Numbered from the stretch's first letter, positions 1-10,734 are shown. The stretch is 36,087 nt of DNA from Prevotella sp. (GCA_017474845.1 JAFVGS010000042.1:1-36087), one strand, 5' to 3'. Notes: a model not told the origin generated them from the letters alone. Numbers and translations are program-made.

Positions 1-4
1 AATT

Positions 5-652
5 ATGACAGAAGTAACAATCAACAAGCAAGCACGACTCTCCCAGCACTTGGCTTCGCCGAGTGTGGCTACGCTCGGCAATTCAAGCGAGCTTGATTGC
101 TCTCGCTTATCGCCACACTTTACCCTCGCTGAAATGTGCAAGACAAGTGCGAAGACAGCTGATGGGAATATCCCTTCGCACGTACATATTGAGAACTTGA
201 AGCGCCTCTGCGGCTGGTTGGAGGAACTGAGAGAGCGATATAATCTGCGGTATGTTCTCCCCCTGAGTAGGGGGAGCCAGAGGGGGTCTGATCCACCTCA
301 CTGTTCCCCTGCTCAGACCACCCCTAACCCCTCCTTCTCAGGAGGGGAAGCCTCCGGCAGGGGGTCTGAAGACCCCATCATCATCAACTCTGGCTATCGC
401 TCAGAGGCAGTGAACAAGGCCGTGGGCGGCGTGAAAGGCTCGAACCATCTGACAGGGTGCGCTGCCGACATCCGCGTGGCAGGTATCGAGCAACTGATAC
501 GATACGCCACCATCCTGCTCGACATCAGCGATGAGTCTCAGGAGGACTTCGACGAACTGTTGCTTGAACGAAATAAGAGTGGCGCCATCTGGCTACACTT
601 CGCCGTCCGTCCCAAGAATAATCGAAGGAAGACGATGTTCTTGCAGAAGTAA
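5..652 (+). CDS. Peptidase M15-type (D-Ala-D-Ala carboxypeptidase-like) protein
   Basis: A 215-residue protein of the M15 peptidase fold used by phage endolysins and peptidoglycan-trimming enzymes. The family signature is visible: HFTLAEMCK near the N-terminus, INSGYRSEAVN and GSNHLTGCAADI around residues 127-157 carrying zinc-ligand His and Asp, and a C-terminal WLHFAV with the last ligand His. The family usually runs from the first motif to the GYRS motif with a short helical linker. Here about 40 extra residues rich in Pro, Ser and Gly interrupt this region, and a second insertion sits near residues 16-38; both coincide with palindromic DNA repeats. There is no signal peptide, as in many phage-type members. 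Only four bases lie upstream, so the start cannot be tested. A hairpin follows the stop. Confidence is high for the family, low for the cellular role. Confidence 0.82.
   Translation: MTEVTINKQARLSQHLASPSVATLGNSSELDCSRLSPHFTLAEMCKTSAKTADGNIPSHVHIENLKRLCGWLEELRERYNLRYVLPLSRGSQRGSDPPHCSPAQTTPNPSFSGGEASGRGSEDPIIINSGYRSEAVNKAVGGVKGSNHLTGCAADIRVAGIEQLIRYATILLDISDESQEDFDELLLERNKSGAIWLHFAVRPKNNRRKTMFLQK
52..118. repeat. Double-hairpin repeat inserted in frame in the M15 gene
   Basis: Two adjacent hairpins occur here: GCCGAG (58-63) with CTCGGC (74-79), and AAGCGAG (85-91) with CTCGCTT (102-108). The protein reads RLSQH before the block and RLSPH after it, as if a short stretch was duplicated around an insert. 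The reading frame stays open through it. Confidence 0.6.
257..376. repeat. C-rich palindromic repeat inserted in frame in the M15 gene
   Basis: Three perfect small hairpins lie in 120 bp: CTCCCCCT/AGGGGGAG (257-276), CCCCTCCT/AGGAGGGG (328-347) and GGGGTC/GACCCC (361-376). The block is an exact multiple of three and adds about 40 residues of low complexity. Positions 312-347 match, in reverse complement, a block at 23386-23422 inside the primase gene. Confidence 0.75.
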
Positions 653-656
653 AATT

Positions 657-687
657 ATCCCCGTTGCTCAGCGCAGCGGGGATTTTT
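657..687 (+). terminator. Intrinsic terminator after the M15 gene
   Basis: An 11-bp stem (657-667 with 673-683, one G-T pair) and a five-base loop are followed by TTTTT. It starts five bases after the stop codon. Confidence 0.75.
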
Positions 688-752
688 GCTCACTTATTCG
701 TAACTTTGCAACAATCCTATGCCTCTTTCATTAATGACATTTTACCTATTTA

Positions 753-2426
753 TTACCGATACAGATAGCGCTTGATACTCATCTTTGGCGTCTTTTCAAA
801 AGGCTCGTCGACAAATACCACTTCGTTGATCTTACTGTAGACAGGCAGTGACTTGTTGGCGGTGGTGCGGATGAGTTCTTTGACCTCGGTCAAAGCGGCA
901 GAGCCGAGCGCAGGAATCTCCGAACGTTTGTTCACATCCAGGTCTTCGGGTATCTCTGGATATACCAGCGCCACCAGCCTTCCTTTACGCTCCACGACCA
1001 GCGACTCGCTCACGTATGGACAGCCAGACAGCACGGCCTCCAGCTCCTCGGGATAGATGTTCTGGCCGGAGGAGTTGAGGATCATCGACTTGATGCGGCC
1101 ACGGATGAAGATGTTGTTATCGTCGTCCAACAGGCCTAAGTCGCCTGTGCGGAACCAGCCGTCGTCGGTAAACGCGGCAGCATTGGCTTCGGGATTCTTG
1201 TAATAGCCGATGGTCAGGTTGGCGCCACGTACCTGTATCTCTCCTGGGACATTCCTGGGGTCGTCGGAATTGATGCGAAGTTCGTGGACGGGCTTGCCGC
1301 AGGAACCTGGCACGAACTCCGTACACCATTCAAACCCCAGCAACGGGCAGGCTTCCGTCATGCCATAGCCCACGGTATAAGGCAGGCGTATCTTAGTGAA
1401 ACAGTCCTCTGCCTCGGGCTTCAGGGCTGCACCGCCCATGATGAAGCCGCGCACCTGACCGCCAAAGGCCGTCATCACCTTCTTGCGGACGATCTTGTAG
1501 ATTGCCTTGCGAGCCTGGGGGATGGCCGTCAGCCATTTCACCTTGTCGAGGGCGGGCTTGATGGAATTGGCATAAATCTTCTCCATCACCAGCGGCACCG
1601 TGACCACCATATAGGGCTTTACTTCCTGCATGGCTTTCAGCAGCGTCGAGGGCGAGGGCGTCTTGCCCAGGAACCAGACCGTCACGCCGTCGACATTGGG
1701 ATGGATGAACTCGATGGCCAGTCCGTACATGTGGGCCATGGGGAGCATGGAGACGACGGTCTCACCAGGTTCATTGGGGAAATGGCTGTTGCTGAACGCA
1801 TCGGTATCTGAAATGGCACCGTAAGTGAGCATGACGCCCTTGGGGTTGCCGGTCGTTCCAGAGGTGTAGTTGATGATGGCCAGCTTGTCCATATTGTCCG
1901 ACGGATAGGAGATTTGTTCCTTCGTCAGACCTGTGGGATGTTTCTGAGCGAAAGCCTTCTCGCGGTTCTCCCAGGCCTCGGCCACCTTCTCGTCGCGATG
2001 CCAGAGCATCGAGCGGTCCTTCACGTTGATGGCAGCCCGGAGGTTGGGCATCTGTCCGGGATTGAGCTTTTCCCAGATCTCCTTGTCTGTGAACAGCAGT
2101 ACGCTGTCGGAGTGGTGCGTGAAGGTAGAGATGCTGTTGGGGTGGAAATCAGCCAGGAGGGGCACCGCCACACATTCGTTGACATTGACGTCCCAGAACG
2201 TCATGGCCCAGCGGGCACAGTTCCGCGCACAGATGGCGATCTTGCTGCGCTTGGTAATACCAGCCCCAGCGAGGAAAAGCCGAAACTGTTCGATGCTTGT
2301 TGCCACATCGGCATACGTAAACGCATCACCCTCGAAGTCGCAGAGCGCTTTCTGATCCCATTGTTGGCGGACGGTTTCCTCCAACGTCTTCAGATAGTGT
2401 TTTACCCTTAATTGTTCCTTTGCCAT
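753..2426 (-). CDS. Long-chain acyl-CoA synthetase-like AMP-binding ligase
   Basis: A 557-residue adenylate-forming enzyme that probably activates a fatty or other carboxylic acid to its CoA thioester with ATP. The family core motifs are present: YTSGTTGNPKG (about residues 187-197, ATP-binding loop), GYGMTEACP near residue 352, GWFRTGDLG, and the hinge/A10 region IRGRIKSMILNSSGQNIYPEELE. Length is typical of bacterial FadD-like proteins. No membrane segment or signal peptide is seen. It lies 24 bp downstream of the malic enzyme gene on the same strand, so the two are probably cotranscribed, linking acyl-CoA formation to NADPH and acetyl-CoA metabolism; that link is inference. Substrate chain length cannot be read from the sequence. 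Confidence 0.88.
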   Translation of the reverse strand: MAKEQLRVKHYLKTLEETVRQQWDQKALCDFEGDAFTYADVATSIEQFRLFLAGAGITKRSKIAICARNCARWAMTFWDVNVNECVAVPLLADFHPNSISTFTHHSDSVLLFTDKEIWEKLNPGQMPNLRAAINVKDRSMLWHRDEKVAEAWENREKAFAQKHPTGLTKEQISYPSDNMDKLAIINYTSGTTGNPKGVMLTYGAISDTDAFSNSHFPNEPGETVVSMLPMAHMYGLAIEFIHPNVDGVTVWFLGKTPSPSTLLKAMQEVKPYMVVTVPLVMEKIYANSIKPALDKVKWLTAIPQARKAIYKIVRKKVMTAFGGQVRGFIMGGAALKPEAEDCFTKIRLPYTVGYGMTEACPLLGFEWCTEFVPGSCGKPVHELRINSDDPRNVPGEIQVRGANLTIGYYKNPEANAAAFTDDGWFRTGDLGLLDDDNNIFIRGRIKSMILNSSGQNIYPEELEAVLSGCPYVSESLVVERKGRLVALVYPEIPEDLDVNKRSEIPALGSAALTEVKELIRTTANKSLPVYSKINEVVFVDEPFEKTPKMSIKRYLYR

Positions 2427-2450
2427 ACTCCGGGCAGTCTTACGAATTCC

Positions 2451-4754
<2,304 letters not shown>

Positions 4755-4798
4755 AGTTTATGTGTATTATTATCCAAAATTATTCATGTAATCGGCCA

Positions 4799-4910
4799 CA
4801 AAGGTAGTGAAAAGTTGAGAATTAAGAGTTAAGAATTAAGAAAAAATAATATGGCGGCAGCAAATTTTTCAATTTTCACTCATCGCTCTTCACTTTTTAT
4901 CGTATCTTTG
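4799..4910. repeat. Divergent promoter repeat, copy 1 (inverted)
   Basis: A 112-bp block between maeB (minus) and the TetR gene (plus). Each end is a Bacteroidetes -7 box pointing outward: TACCTTTG on the minus strand (4799-4806) and TATCTTTG on the plus strand (4903-4910). The interior holds tandem TTAATTC/TTAACTC units on one side and TTTTCACT units on the other. It matches, in opposite orientation, the blocks at 7192-7302 and 10735-10845. Confidence 0.8.
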
Positions 4911-4922
4911 CACCGAAATTGT

Positions 4923-5546
4923 ATGAATATGCACGAAACAAAACCCATTTCGGCCTATAAGCAGGGACTTCGGTCAAAGATTCTGGATAAGGCTATCCAT
5001 GACTTCCGCGAACGCGGCATCCGTTCGGTGAGGATGGATGATGTGGCGACGGAGCTGAAGATCTCCAAGCGTACGCTCTACGAGATTTTCGAGAACAAGG
5101 AGCAGTTTCTTTCCGAGGCTGTCCAGAGATATTATGAGAATCGCCGTCAGAACATGGAAGTGCAGATTGAGCATTGCAAGAACGTGATGGAGATCATCAT
5201 TGTCTTCCTACGAAAGAAGATTGACGAGATCCACAATACGAATCCACAGTTTTATGCCGACCTGCCGCATTACCCGCAGCTGGCAGACTATCTGCAGACG
5301 CAGAAGGAGCGCATCCGCAAGGAGTCGTCGGACTTTTTTGAACGTGGCAAGAAAGAGGGGTATTTCCGTGAGGAGATCAACCTGGACCTGGTGACGATCC
5401 TTTTTGAGGCGGTGAACAAGTATGTCATTGACAACCGCCTGTATCAGCAGTATACTTTTGAGGAGTTCTTCAAGAATCTGGCCTTCCTCACGCTACGGGG
5501 TATCTGTACGGAGAAAGGACAAAAAGCCTTAGATAAGTTGTTATAA
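4923..5546 (+). CDS. TetR/AcrR-family transcriptional regulator
   Basis: A 207-residue regulator. Residues about 12-58 form the TetR DNA-binding domain (ILDKAIHDFRERGIRSVRMDDVA, then ISKRTLYEIFENKEQFL, the recognition helix and following helix). The rest is the helical ligand and dimer domain, with no recognisable ligand signature. An upstream ATG at 4851 is open in frame, but it lies before the -7 box TATCTTTG at 4903-4910, so translation should begin at the ATG at 4923 or the one at 4929. The 5' leader would then be only about 6-12 nt. It is divergent from maeB and the acyl-CoA ligase, the likely but unproven target operon; a role in fatty-acid sensing is inference. Confidence 0.87.
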   Translation: MNMHETKPISAYKQGLRSKILDKAIHDFRERGIRSVRMDDVATELKISKRTLYEIFENKEQFLSEAVQRYYENRRQNMEVQIEHCKNVMEIIIVFLRKKIDEIHNTNPQFYADLPHYPQLADYLQTQKERIRKESSDFFERGKKEGYFREEINLDLVTILFEAVNKYVIDNRLYQQYTFEEFFKNLAFLTLRGICTEKGQKALDKLL

Positions 5547-5563
5547 ATTAGCATTTTTTTTAA

Positions 5564-5652
5564 ACAACGAATTACACGAATTACACGAATTGGAATCGCT
5601 GGCGATTCTTCATAGGCGCAGCAATATTCGTGAAATTCGTGTAATTCGTTGT
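5564..5652. repeat. 27-bp inverted repeat between convergent genes
   Basis: Arms at 5564-5590 and 5626-5652 match at 26 of 27 positions. Each arm is made of ACGAATTAC-like units. The 35-bp spacer has its own 7-bp stem, GAATCGC/GCGATTC (5593-5608). It lies between the stops of the TetR gene and the DUF4301-like gene and may end transcription from both sides. Confidence 0.75.
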
Positions 5653-5662
5653 CTTTAGATAA

Positions 5663-7162
5663 TTATTGGTGCTGGTCGCGGAGCAGGTCGTTGACGGTCT
5701 TCACGGGATTGAAGGTGCCAAGGGGCACTTCAACGAAGACGGTGCTCCAGTTGCTCATCGCACCATTCCACAAGCCTGGTAACTCCAAGGCTTTCAGTTC
5801 CTTACCGGCTTTCGATTTAGAAGAGATGAAGCCTGTGGTCTTGTCAACGAACTTCGGGAGGTCGAAGGGCTTGCCCTGATAGTCCTTCACGGCGCAGACA
5901 AGGTCTACGGGGTTGAAGTGGGTACCCTGGGTGAACATCTTCATGTAGGCCTCGTTGTTCGTGTCGATCTGCGAGCTCTCAAGGATCTGCAGCGAGACGG
6001 TGCCATCCTGGTTGTAGGTGAGGAACGGACCACCACCAGGCTCGCCCACATTCTTAACAACACCACAGACGCGCATCGGACGGTTCAGCTTCTCACGCAG
6101 GTAGGCGGCATCGGCCTTCTTGCCCTTGGCATCCGTGCAGAGGCACTCGCTGACGAACTTCGCAATCTCTTCGAGCTGTGCATCGGTAGCACCTGCATCG
6201 AGGACTTTCAGATACTCGAAGGCCTGCTTCTGGAGTGTGACGAGCACACCAGCGATGACCTGCTTCCACTCGACGGTCTCCGGCTTCAGACGATCGGGCA
6301 CCACGTTGTCGATGTTCTTGATGAAGATGACATCGGCGTCGATCTCGTTGAGGTTCTCGATGAGGGCTCCGTGACCACCAGGACGGAACAGCAGCGTGCC
6401 GTCGTCATTGCGGAACGGGGTGTTGTCGGGATTGGCAGCGACGGTATCTGTCGACGGCTTCTGCTCGGAGAAGGTGATGTCGTACTTGATGCCGTACTTC
6501 TGTGCGAAGGAGTCGGCCTTCTCAGCCACCTTGGCCTTGAAGAGCTCCATGTGCTCGTGAGAGACGGTGAAGTGTACGTGGGCCTCGCCGTTGCTGGCGG
6601 CATAGAGGGCTCCCTCCACGAGGTGTTCCTCCATCGGCGTGCGTGCGCCCTCGGGATACTTGTGGAACAGCAGCAGTCCCTTCGGCAGCTGACCGTAGTT
6701 CAGTCCCTCGGCCTTCAGCATGTTGGCTGCGACTTCCTTGTACTTGCCTTCAGCGATAAGAGCCTTGATGCCCTTGCCTTCATTCTTCTGGCAGGCGGCG
6801 TCGAGGGCGTCGTAGAAAGCGAACTTCTCGATGGAGTCGAAGTACTTCTTCTCGAAGTCGGTGGTAGGCACGTCGTAGTCGGCGTCGACGAAGGCGAACA
6901 TGTTCTTGAACATACGGCTGGCAGCACCAGAGGCGGGCACGAACTTCACGATCTTGTTGCCTGCGGCCTTGTACTGGTTCCAGGTGTCCTCAAACTGTTT
7001 GCGCTCGTCGGCATTGGGGGCGATGATGCCACGTCCGATGCCTGCGGCTGCCTCCAGCTTCAGGAAGGGGAATCCGGTTTTGAACTCGTTCAACTGATTC
7101 TCAATCTGCTCAGCGGTGATACCTTTCTGGGCGATTTGTTTTAAGTCTTTTTCTGATAACAT
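5663..7162 (-). CDS. DUF4301-like protein, probable nucleotidyltransferase fold
   Basis: A 499-residue cytoplasmic protein resembling the Bacteroidetes family DUF4301. Its N-terminal half has VPASGAASRMFK near residue 77, like the glycine-rich loop of sugar-phosphate nucleotidyltransferases. PKGLLLFHKYPEGARTPMEEHL follows, like their substrate loop. FRPGGHGALIENL with IKNIDNV near residues 268-295 recalls the UDP-sugar pyrophosphorylase core. This suggests nucleotide-sugar chemistry, but no reaction is known to me. No signal peptide or membrane segment is present. A -7 box TATCTTTG on the minus strand (7192-7199) lies about 30 bp upstream of the start. It is convergent with the TetR gene. Confidence 0.75.
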   Translation of the reverse strand: MLSEKDLKQIAQKGITAEQIENQLNEFKTGFPFLKLEAAAGIGRGIIAPNADERKQFEDTWNQYKAAGNKIVKFVPASGAASRMFKNMFAFVDADYDVPTTDFEKKYFDSIEKFAFYDALDAACQKNEGKGIKALIAEGKYKEVAANMLKAEGLNYGQLPKGLLLFHKYPEGARTPMEEHLVEGALYAASNGEAHVHFTVSHEHMELFKAKVAEKADSFAQKYGIKYDITFSEQKPSTDTVAANPDNTPFRNDDGTLLFRPGGHGALIENLNEIDADVIFIKNIDNVVPDRLKPETVEWKQVIAGVLVTLQKQAFEYLKVLDAGATDAQLEEIAKFVSECLCTDAKGKKADAAYLREKLNRPMRVCGVVKNVGEPGGGPFLTYNQDGTVSLQILESSQIDTNNEAYMKMFTQGTHFNPVDLVCAVKDYQGKPFDLPKFVDKTTGFISSKSKAGKELKALELPGLWNGAMSNWSTVFVEVPLGTFNPVKTVNDLLRDQHQ

Positions 7163-7191
7163 AATTGTGGCTTTAAGTTAAAATATTGGTG

Positions 7192-7302
7192 CAAAGATAC
7201 AATAAAAAGTGAAAAGTGAAGAGTGAAAAGTGAAAAATTTGCTACTGCCACACATTTTTTCTTAATTCTTAACTCTTAATTCTTAACTTTTCACTAACTT
7301 TG
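7192..7302. repeat. Divergent promoter repeat, copy 2
   Basis: A 111-bp block between the DUF4301-like gene (minus) and the RelA/SpoT gene (plus). The outward -7 boxes are TATCTTTG on the minus strand (7192-7199) and TAACTTTG on the plus strand (7295-7302). The interior has three or four GAAAAGTGA-type units, a central TTGCTAC segment, and TTAATTCTTAACTC units. Confidence 0.85.
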
Positions 7303-7321
7303 TGGCGAAAAAGTGTGTATT

Positions 7322-9424
7322 ATGGCGGATCTGTTCTCATTTACTTACGAGGAGAAGAAGAAAATGGCCGCTCAGACGGCAGCCATCCTGACTGAGGAAA
7401 TCGGTCTGGGCGACGATGCTGTGGAGGCCTGTCTGCTCTTGCCCGATGTGGATGCGGGAAATATCACATCCGAGGAGGTGAAGGCGCGCCATGGGGAGAC
7501 AGTCTCCCGCATCATCAACGGCCTCGGACGCATCCGTCAGCTCTATGAGAAGAATCCTGTGATCGAGAGCGAGAACTTCCGCAATCTGCTGCTCTCCTTT
7601 GCCGAGGACATGCGCGTGGTGCTCATCATGATTGCCGACCGCGTGAACCTGATGCGGCAGATGAAGGCCTTCATGGAAGAGTCTAATGACGAGAACCGCA
7701 AGGAGCGGGAGGCGTTCGTCAACGAAGTGTCGCAGGAGGCCGCCTATCTCTATGCCCCACTGGCCCATAAACTCGGACTCTACAACCTGAAGCGGGAACT
7801 GGAAGACCTCTCGCTGAAGTATATGGAGCACGATGCCTACTACATGATCCGTGAGAAGCTGAACCAGACGAAGGCTTCGCGCGATGCCTATATCGAGGCG
7901 TTCATCCGTCCTGTGGAGGAAAAGGTGAAGGCGGCAGGCATCAAGTGCCATATCAAGGGCCGCACGAAGTCCATCCACTCCATCTGGGAGAAGATGAAGA
8001 AGCAGAAGTGCGGGTTCGAGGGCATCTACGATCTCTTTGCCATCAGGATTATTATTGACTGTCCCCCTGATAAAGAAAAGATGCAATGCTGGCAGGCCTA
8101 TTCGATTGTGACGGATATGTACCAGCCCAATCCCAAGCGTCTGCGCGACTGGCTCTCAGTACCTAAGTCGAATGGTTATGAGAGTCTGCATATCACCGTG
8201 CTCGGCCCAGAACAGAAGTGGGTGGAGGTGCAGATCCGTACGGAGCGCATGGACGAGATTGCGGAGAAGGGTGTGGCAGCCCACTGGCGCTATAAGGGCG
8301 TGAAGGGGGAGGCAGGGCTCGACGACTGGCTCGCCGGAGTGCGTTCTATGCTGGAGCATGCTGACGGTCTGGAGGCGATGGATCAGTTCAAGATGGATCT
8401 CTACGAGGACGAGGTGTTCGTCTTCACCCCTCGTGGCGACCTCTTCAAGTTCCCCGTCGGCGCTACCGTTCTCGACTTTGCCTATCATGTCCACTCGAAG
8501 ATCGGCAACCAGTGTACGGGCGGACGCATTAACGGCCGTGTGGTATCCATCCGTCAGCAACTGAAGAGCGGCGACCAGGTGGAGATCCTGACATCGTCCA
8601 CACAGAAGCCTCGTCAGGAGTGGCTCTCGATTGTGAAGACCTCGCGTGCGAAGTCGAAGATCCGTCTGGCGCTGAAGGAAACCCAGCAGCGTGACGGTCT
8701 CTTTGCCAAGGAGATGCTGGAGCGCAAGTTCAAGAACCGCAAGATCGAGCAGGAGGAGGCGGTGATGTTCCATGTCATCAAGAAGATGGGCTTCAAGGAG
8801 GTGAGCGATTTCTACAAGCAGATTGCAGACGGTCTGATTGATGCCAATGCCGTCGTAGATAAATATATAAAGGTACGTGAGGGCGAGAAGACCGTTACTG
8901 GCGACAATATCGCGCGCTCTGCCTCGGAGTTTGAACTCGACAGTTCAAAGTTGTCGACGCTCAATCCTCAGGTTTCCGACGACGTGCTCGTCATCGACCG
9001 CGACCTCAAAGGCCTCGACTATCAGCTGGCCCGCTGCTGCACACCCATCTATGGCGATCCCATCTTCGGCTTCGTCACCATCAACGGCGGCATCAAGATC
9101 CATCGCATGGACTGTCCCAATGCTCCGGAACTGCGACGACGTTACGGCTATCGTGTGGTGAAGGCCCGTTGGAGCGGCAAGGGCTCGTCGCAGTATTCCA
9201 TCACCCTGCGCGTGGTGGGCAACGACGATATCGGCATCGTGAACAATCTGACGAGCATCATCTCGAAAGACGAGAAGCTCGTGCTGAGATCTATTAACAT
9301 TGACTCTCACGACGGCCTGTTCAGTGGCAATCTCGTCGTGATGCTTGAAGACACCTCCCGTTTGGAGGCACTGCTGAAGAAGCTACGCACGGTGAAGGGT
9401 GTCAAACAAGTGGAGCGCATATAA
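7322..9424 (+). CDS. RelA/SpoT-family (p)ppGpp synthetase, HD site apparently degenerate
   Basis: A 700-residue long RelA/SpoT homologue. Domains in order: a degenerate HD-like region (about residues 20-150), the synthetase domain (GRTKSIHSIWEKM then YDLFAIRIII, about 215-330), a TGS domain (DEVFVFTPRGDLFKFPVGATVLDFAYHVH, about 365-430), a Cys/His region (LARCCTPIYGDPIFGFVT), and a C-terminal ACT domain. The usual hydrolase motif LLHDV reads LLPDV, and ADRLHN reads ADRVNL. The protein is therefore probably a synthetase without ppGpp hydrolysis. A GTG at 7313 is also open, but the -7 box at 7295-7302 and the ATG at 7322 favour the later start. A small lipoprotein gene follows at 24 bp. Confidence 0.9.
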   Translation: MADLFSFTYEEKKKMAAQTAAILTEEIGLGDDAVEACLLLPDVDAGNITSEEVKARHGETVSRIINGLGRIRQLYEKNPVIESENFRNLLLSFAEDMRVVLIMIADRVNLMRQMKAFMEESNDENRKEREAFVNEVSQEAAYLYAPLAHKLGLYNLKRELEDLSLKYMEHDAYYMIREKLNQTKASRDAYIEAFIRPVEEKVKAAGIKCHIKGRTKSIHSIWEKMKKQKCGFEGIYDLFAIRIIIDCPPDKEKMQCWQAYSIVTDMYQPNPKRLRDWLSVPKSNGYESLHITVLGPEQKWVEVQIRTERMDEIAEKGVAAHWRYKGVKGEAGLDDWLAGVRSMLEHADGLEAMDQFKMDLYEDEVFVFTPRGDLFKFPVGATVLDFAYHVHSKIGNQCTGGRINGRVVSIRQQLKSGDQVEILTSSTQKPRQEWLSIVKTSRAKSKIRLALKETQQRDGLFAKEMLERKFKNRKIEQEEAVMFHVIKKMGFKEVSDFYKQIADGLIDANAVVDKYIKVREGEKTVTGDNIARSASEFELDSSKLSTLNPQVSDDVLVIDRDLKGLDYQLARCCTPIYGDPIFGFVTINGGIKIHRMDCPNAPELRRRYGYRVVKARWSGKGSSQYSITLRVVGNDDIGIVNNLTSIISKDEKLVLRSINIDSHDGLFSGNLVVMLEDTSRLEALLKKLRTVKGVKQVERI

Positions 9425-9447
9425 CTGAAAACCAAAACATAAATGAT

Positions 9448-9744
9448 ATGAGACGACCGACGATCATGACTCTGGCCCCGACCCTGACGTTGTTTGCGGG
9501 TTGCAATCAGACGGCAGAAGACCGTTATCAGCGCTATCTGGAAGAGATCGCCGACTCGTCATCGATGATAGAGTTCATCATACCAGAGGAAGACCCCGTG
9601 GCACCTCCGACGGATGACGGCGAAGATCCTTTTGCCGACGATGGCAAGGGCATCTACACCATTCCTGATATTCCTCAACAGCGTAAGGTGGACATGAGTG
9701 CCAATAACTACGAGCTGGAAAGACTCATGATGGGCAAAGAATAA
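9448..9744 (+). CDS. Small lipoprotein of unknown function
   Basis: A 98-residue protein. Its N-terminus (RRPTIMTLAPTLTLFAGC) is a short signal peptide with a plausible lipobox LFAGC and acceptor Cys at residue 19. The mature part is acidic (EEDPVAPPTDDGEDPFADDGKG) and should be flexible, ending in SANNYELERLMMGKE. No domain is recognised. It sits 24 bp after the RelA/SpoT gene and is probably cotranscribed, though a functional link is unproven. Its stop is only two bases from the stop of the convergent next gene, with no visible terminator between them. Confidence 0.7.
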   Translation: MRRPTIMTLAPTLTLFAGCNQTAEDRYQRYLEEIADSSSMIEFIIPEEDPVAPPTDDGEDPFADDGKGIYTIPDIPQQRKVDMSANNYELERLMMGKE

Positions 9745-9746
9745 AA

Positions 9747-10730
9747 TCATTCCCGATACAGCCAGGTGAGGAAGCGGTTGACCCAACGGATGCCGAAACG
9801 GAACCAACGGAAAGTGCTCTGTTCCTTACCACCGAAGCGCAGGATGAACTCGCGGAATGGATTCTTCTGGAAAGGCAGTCCAACGTCCATGAAACACATG
9901 TGGTCACACCCCCTTTGATAACAGTCCTGCATCGCGTCCCAGATGGTCATCACGTCAGGATGCACGTGGATGTATGATTTCCGCCTGAATGCCGAATACC
10001 ACAGATATGCATTCCCCTCACTATACACGACGGCCGAACAGCCGATTACACGCTGGCGGTATTTCGTCACAAACAGCCGTCCGTCGTCGCTGCTCATGAT
10101 GTTCCTGAAGAACTGGTCATCGGGGATATAGCGCCTGGGCTTCCAGAAGTAGTGCTTCCTGAGCAGCTTTGAGAAGGCCTTGAAGTCTTCCTCCGTCTGC
10201 ACCTCGTTGGTGGTCACACCTTTCTGGCGGGCATTGTCGATGCGCTTCTGCAGCTTCTCGCCGATGCGTTCCTCTGGTGCGTGGCGATGCAGCGAATTGT
10301 GGATGCTCATCCAATGTACAGGGAAGAAATGCTGCTGTTTCAGTTGCTTATAGCCCGTCATCTTCTGACTCAGGTTACTCACCTCCAGATAGGACGTGCG
10401 GTTGCTCAGTGCCTTCGTCAGCGCCTCGAGCATCAGGCCGAAGAGCTGGTCGCGCTCCTGACTCCTGGATCCTGACTCATTATAATATACCCCTTCGCCC
10501 AGCACCCGGCAGTGGACGAGCAAGGGGAAGAGGAACGTGCGGAAGCGCACGATGCCCAGCATGTGGCTCACCACCTCGCCCTCAGCATTCGTCACCACCA
10601 CCATATACGGTTTCTGACGAGGTGTCTCCCTCGTCATCTGGAAAAGCCGCGTGCTGTGGAAGAAGTTCGCATCATCCAAAGGCGGCAGGTCTTCAACCTT
10701 CCGGTATATGGTAGTCTTTAGTCCGTTCAT
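9747..10730 (-). CDS. FemAB/GNAT-like acyltransferase
   Basis: A 327-residue protein resembling the two-lobed GNAT family that includes FemAB aminoacyltransferases and polysaccharide-linked acetyltransferases. The first lobe holds YMVVVTNAEGEVVSHMLGIVR. The second holds FSKLLRKHYFWKPRRYIPDDQFF and LFVTKYRQRVIGCSAVVYSEGNAYLWYSAFRRK, a typical GNAT strand-turn core, followed by WDAMQDCYQRGCDHMCFMDVGLP. Such proteins usually modify peptidoglycan peptides or surface glycans; the substrate here is unknown. The start codon is four bases after the -7 box TAACTTTG, so the mRNA may be leaderless. Confidence 0.72.
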   Translation of the reverse strand: MNGLKTTIYRKVEDLPPLDDANFFHSTRLFQMTRETPRQKPYMVVVTNAEGEVVSHMLGIVRFRTFLFPLLVHCRVLGEGVYYNESGSRSQERDQLFGLMLEALTKALSNRTSYLEVSNLSQKMTGYKQLKQQHFFPVHWMSIHNSLHRHAPEERIGEKLQKRIDNARQKGVTTNEVQTEEDFKAFSKLLRKHYFWKPRRYIPDDQFFRNIMSSDDGRLFVTKYRQRVIGCSAVVYSEGNAYLWYSAFRRKSYIHVHPDVMTIWDAMQDCYQRGCDHMCFMDVGLPFQKNPFREFILRFGGKEQSTFRWFRFGIRWVNRFLTWLYRE

Positions 10731-10734
10731 ACTG

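Noticed and set aside
4851-4922. N-terminal extension of the TetR protein from the ATG at 4851
   Set aside because: It lies before the -7 box at 4903-4910 and is encoded by the divergent promoter repeat.
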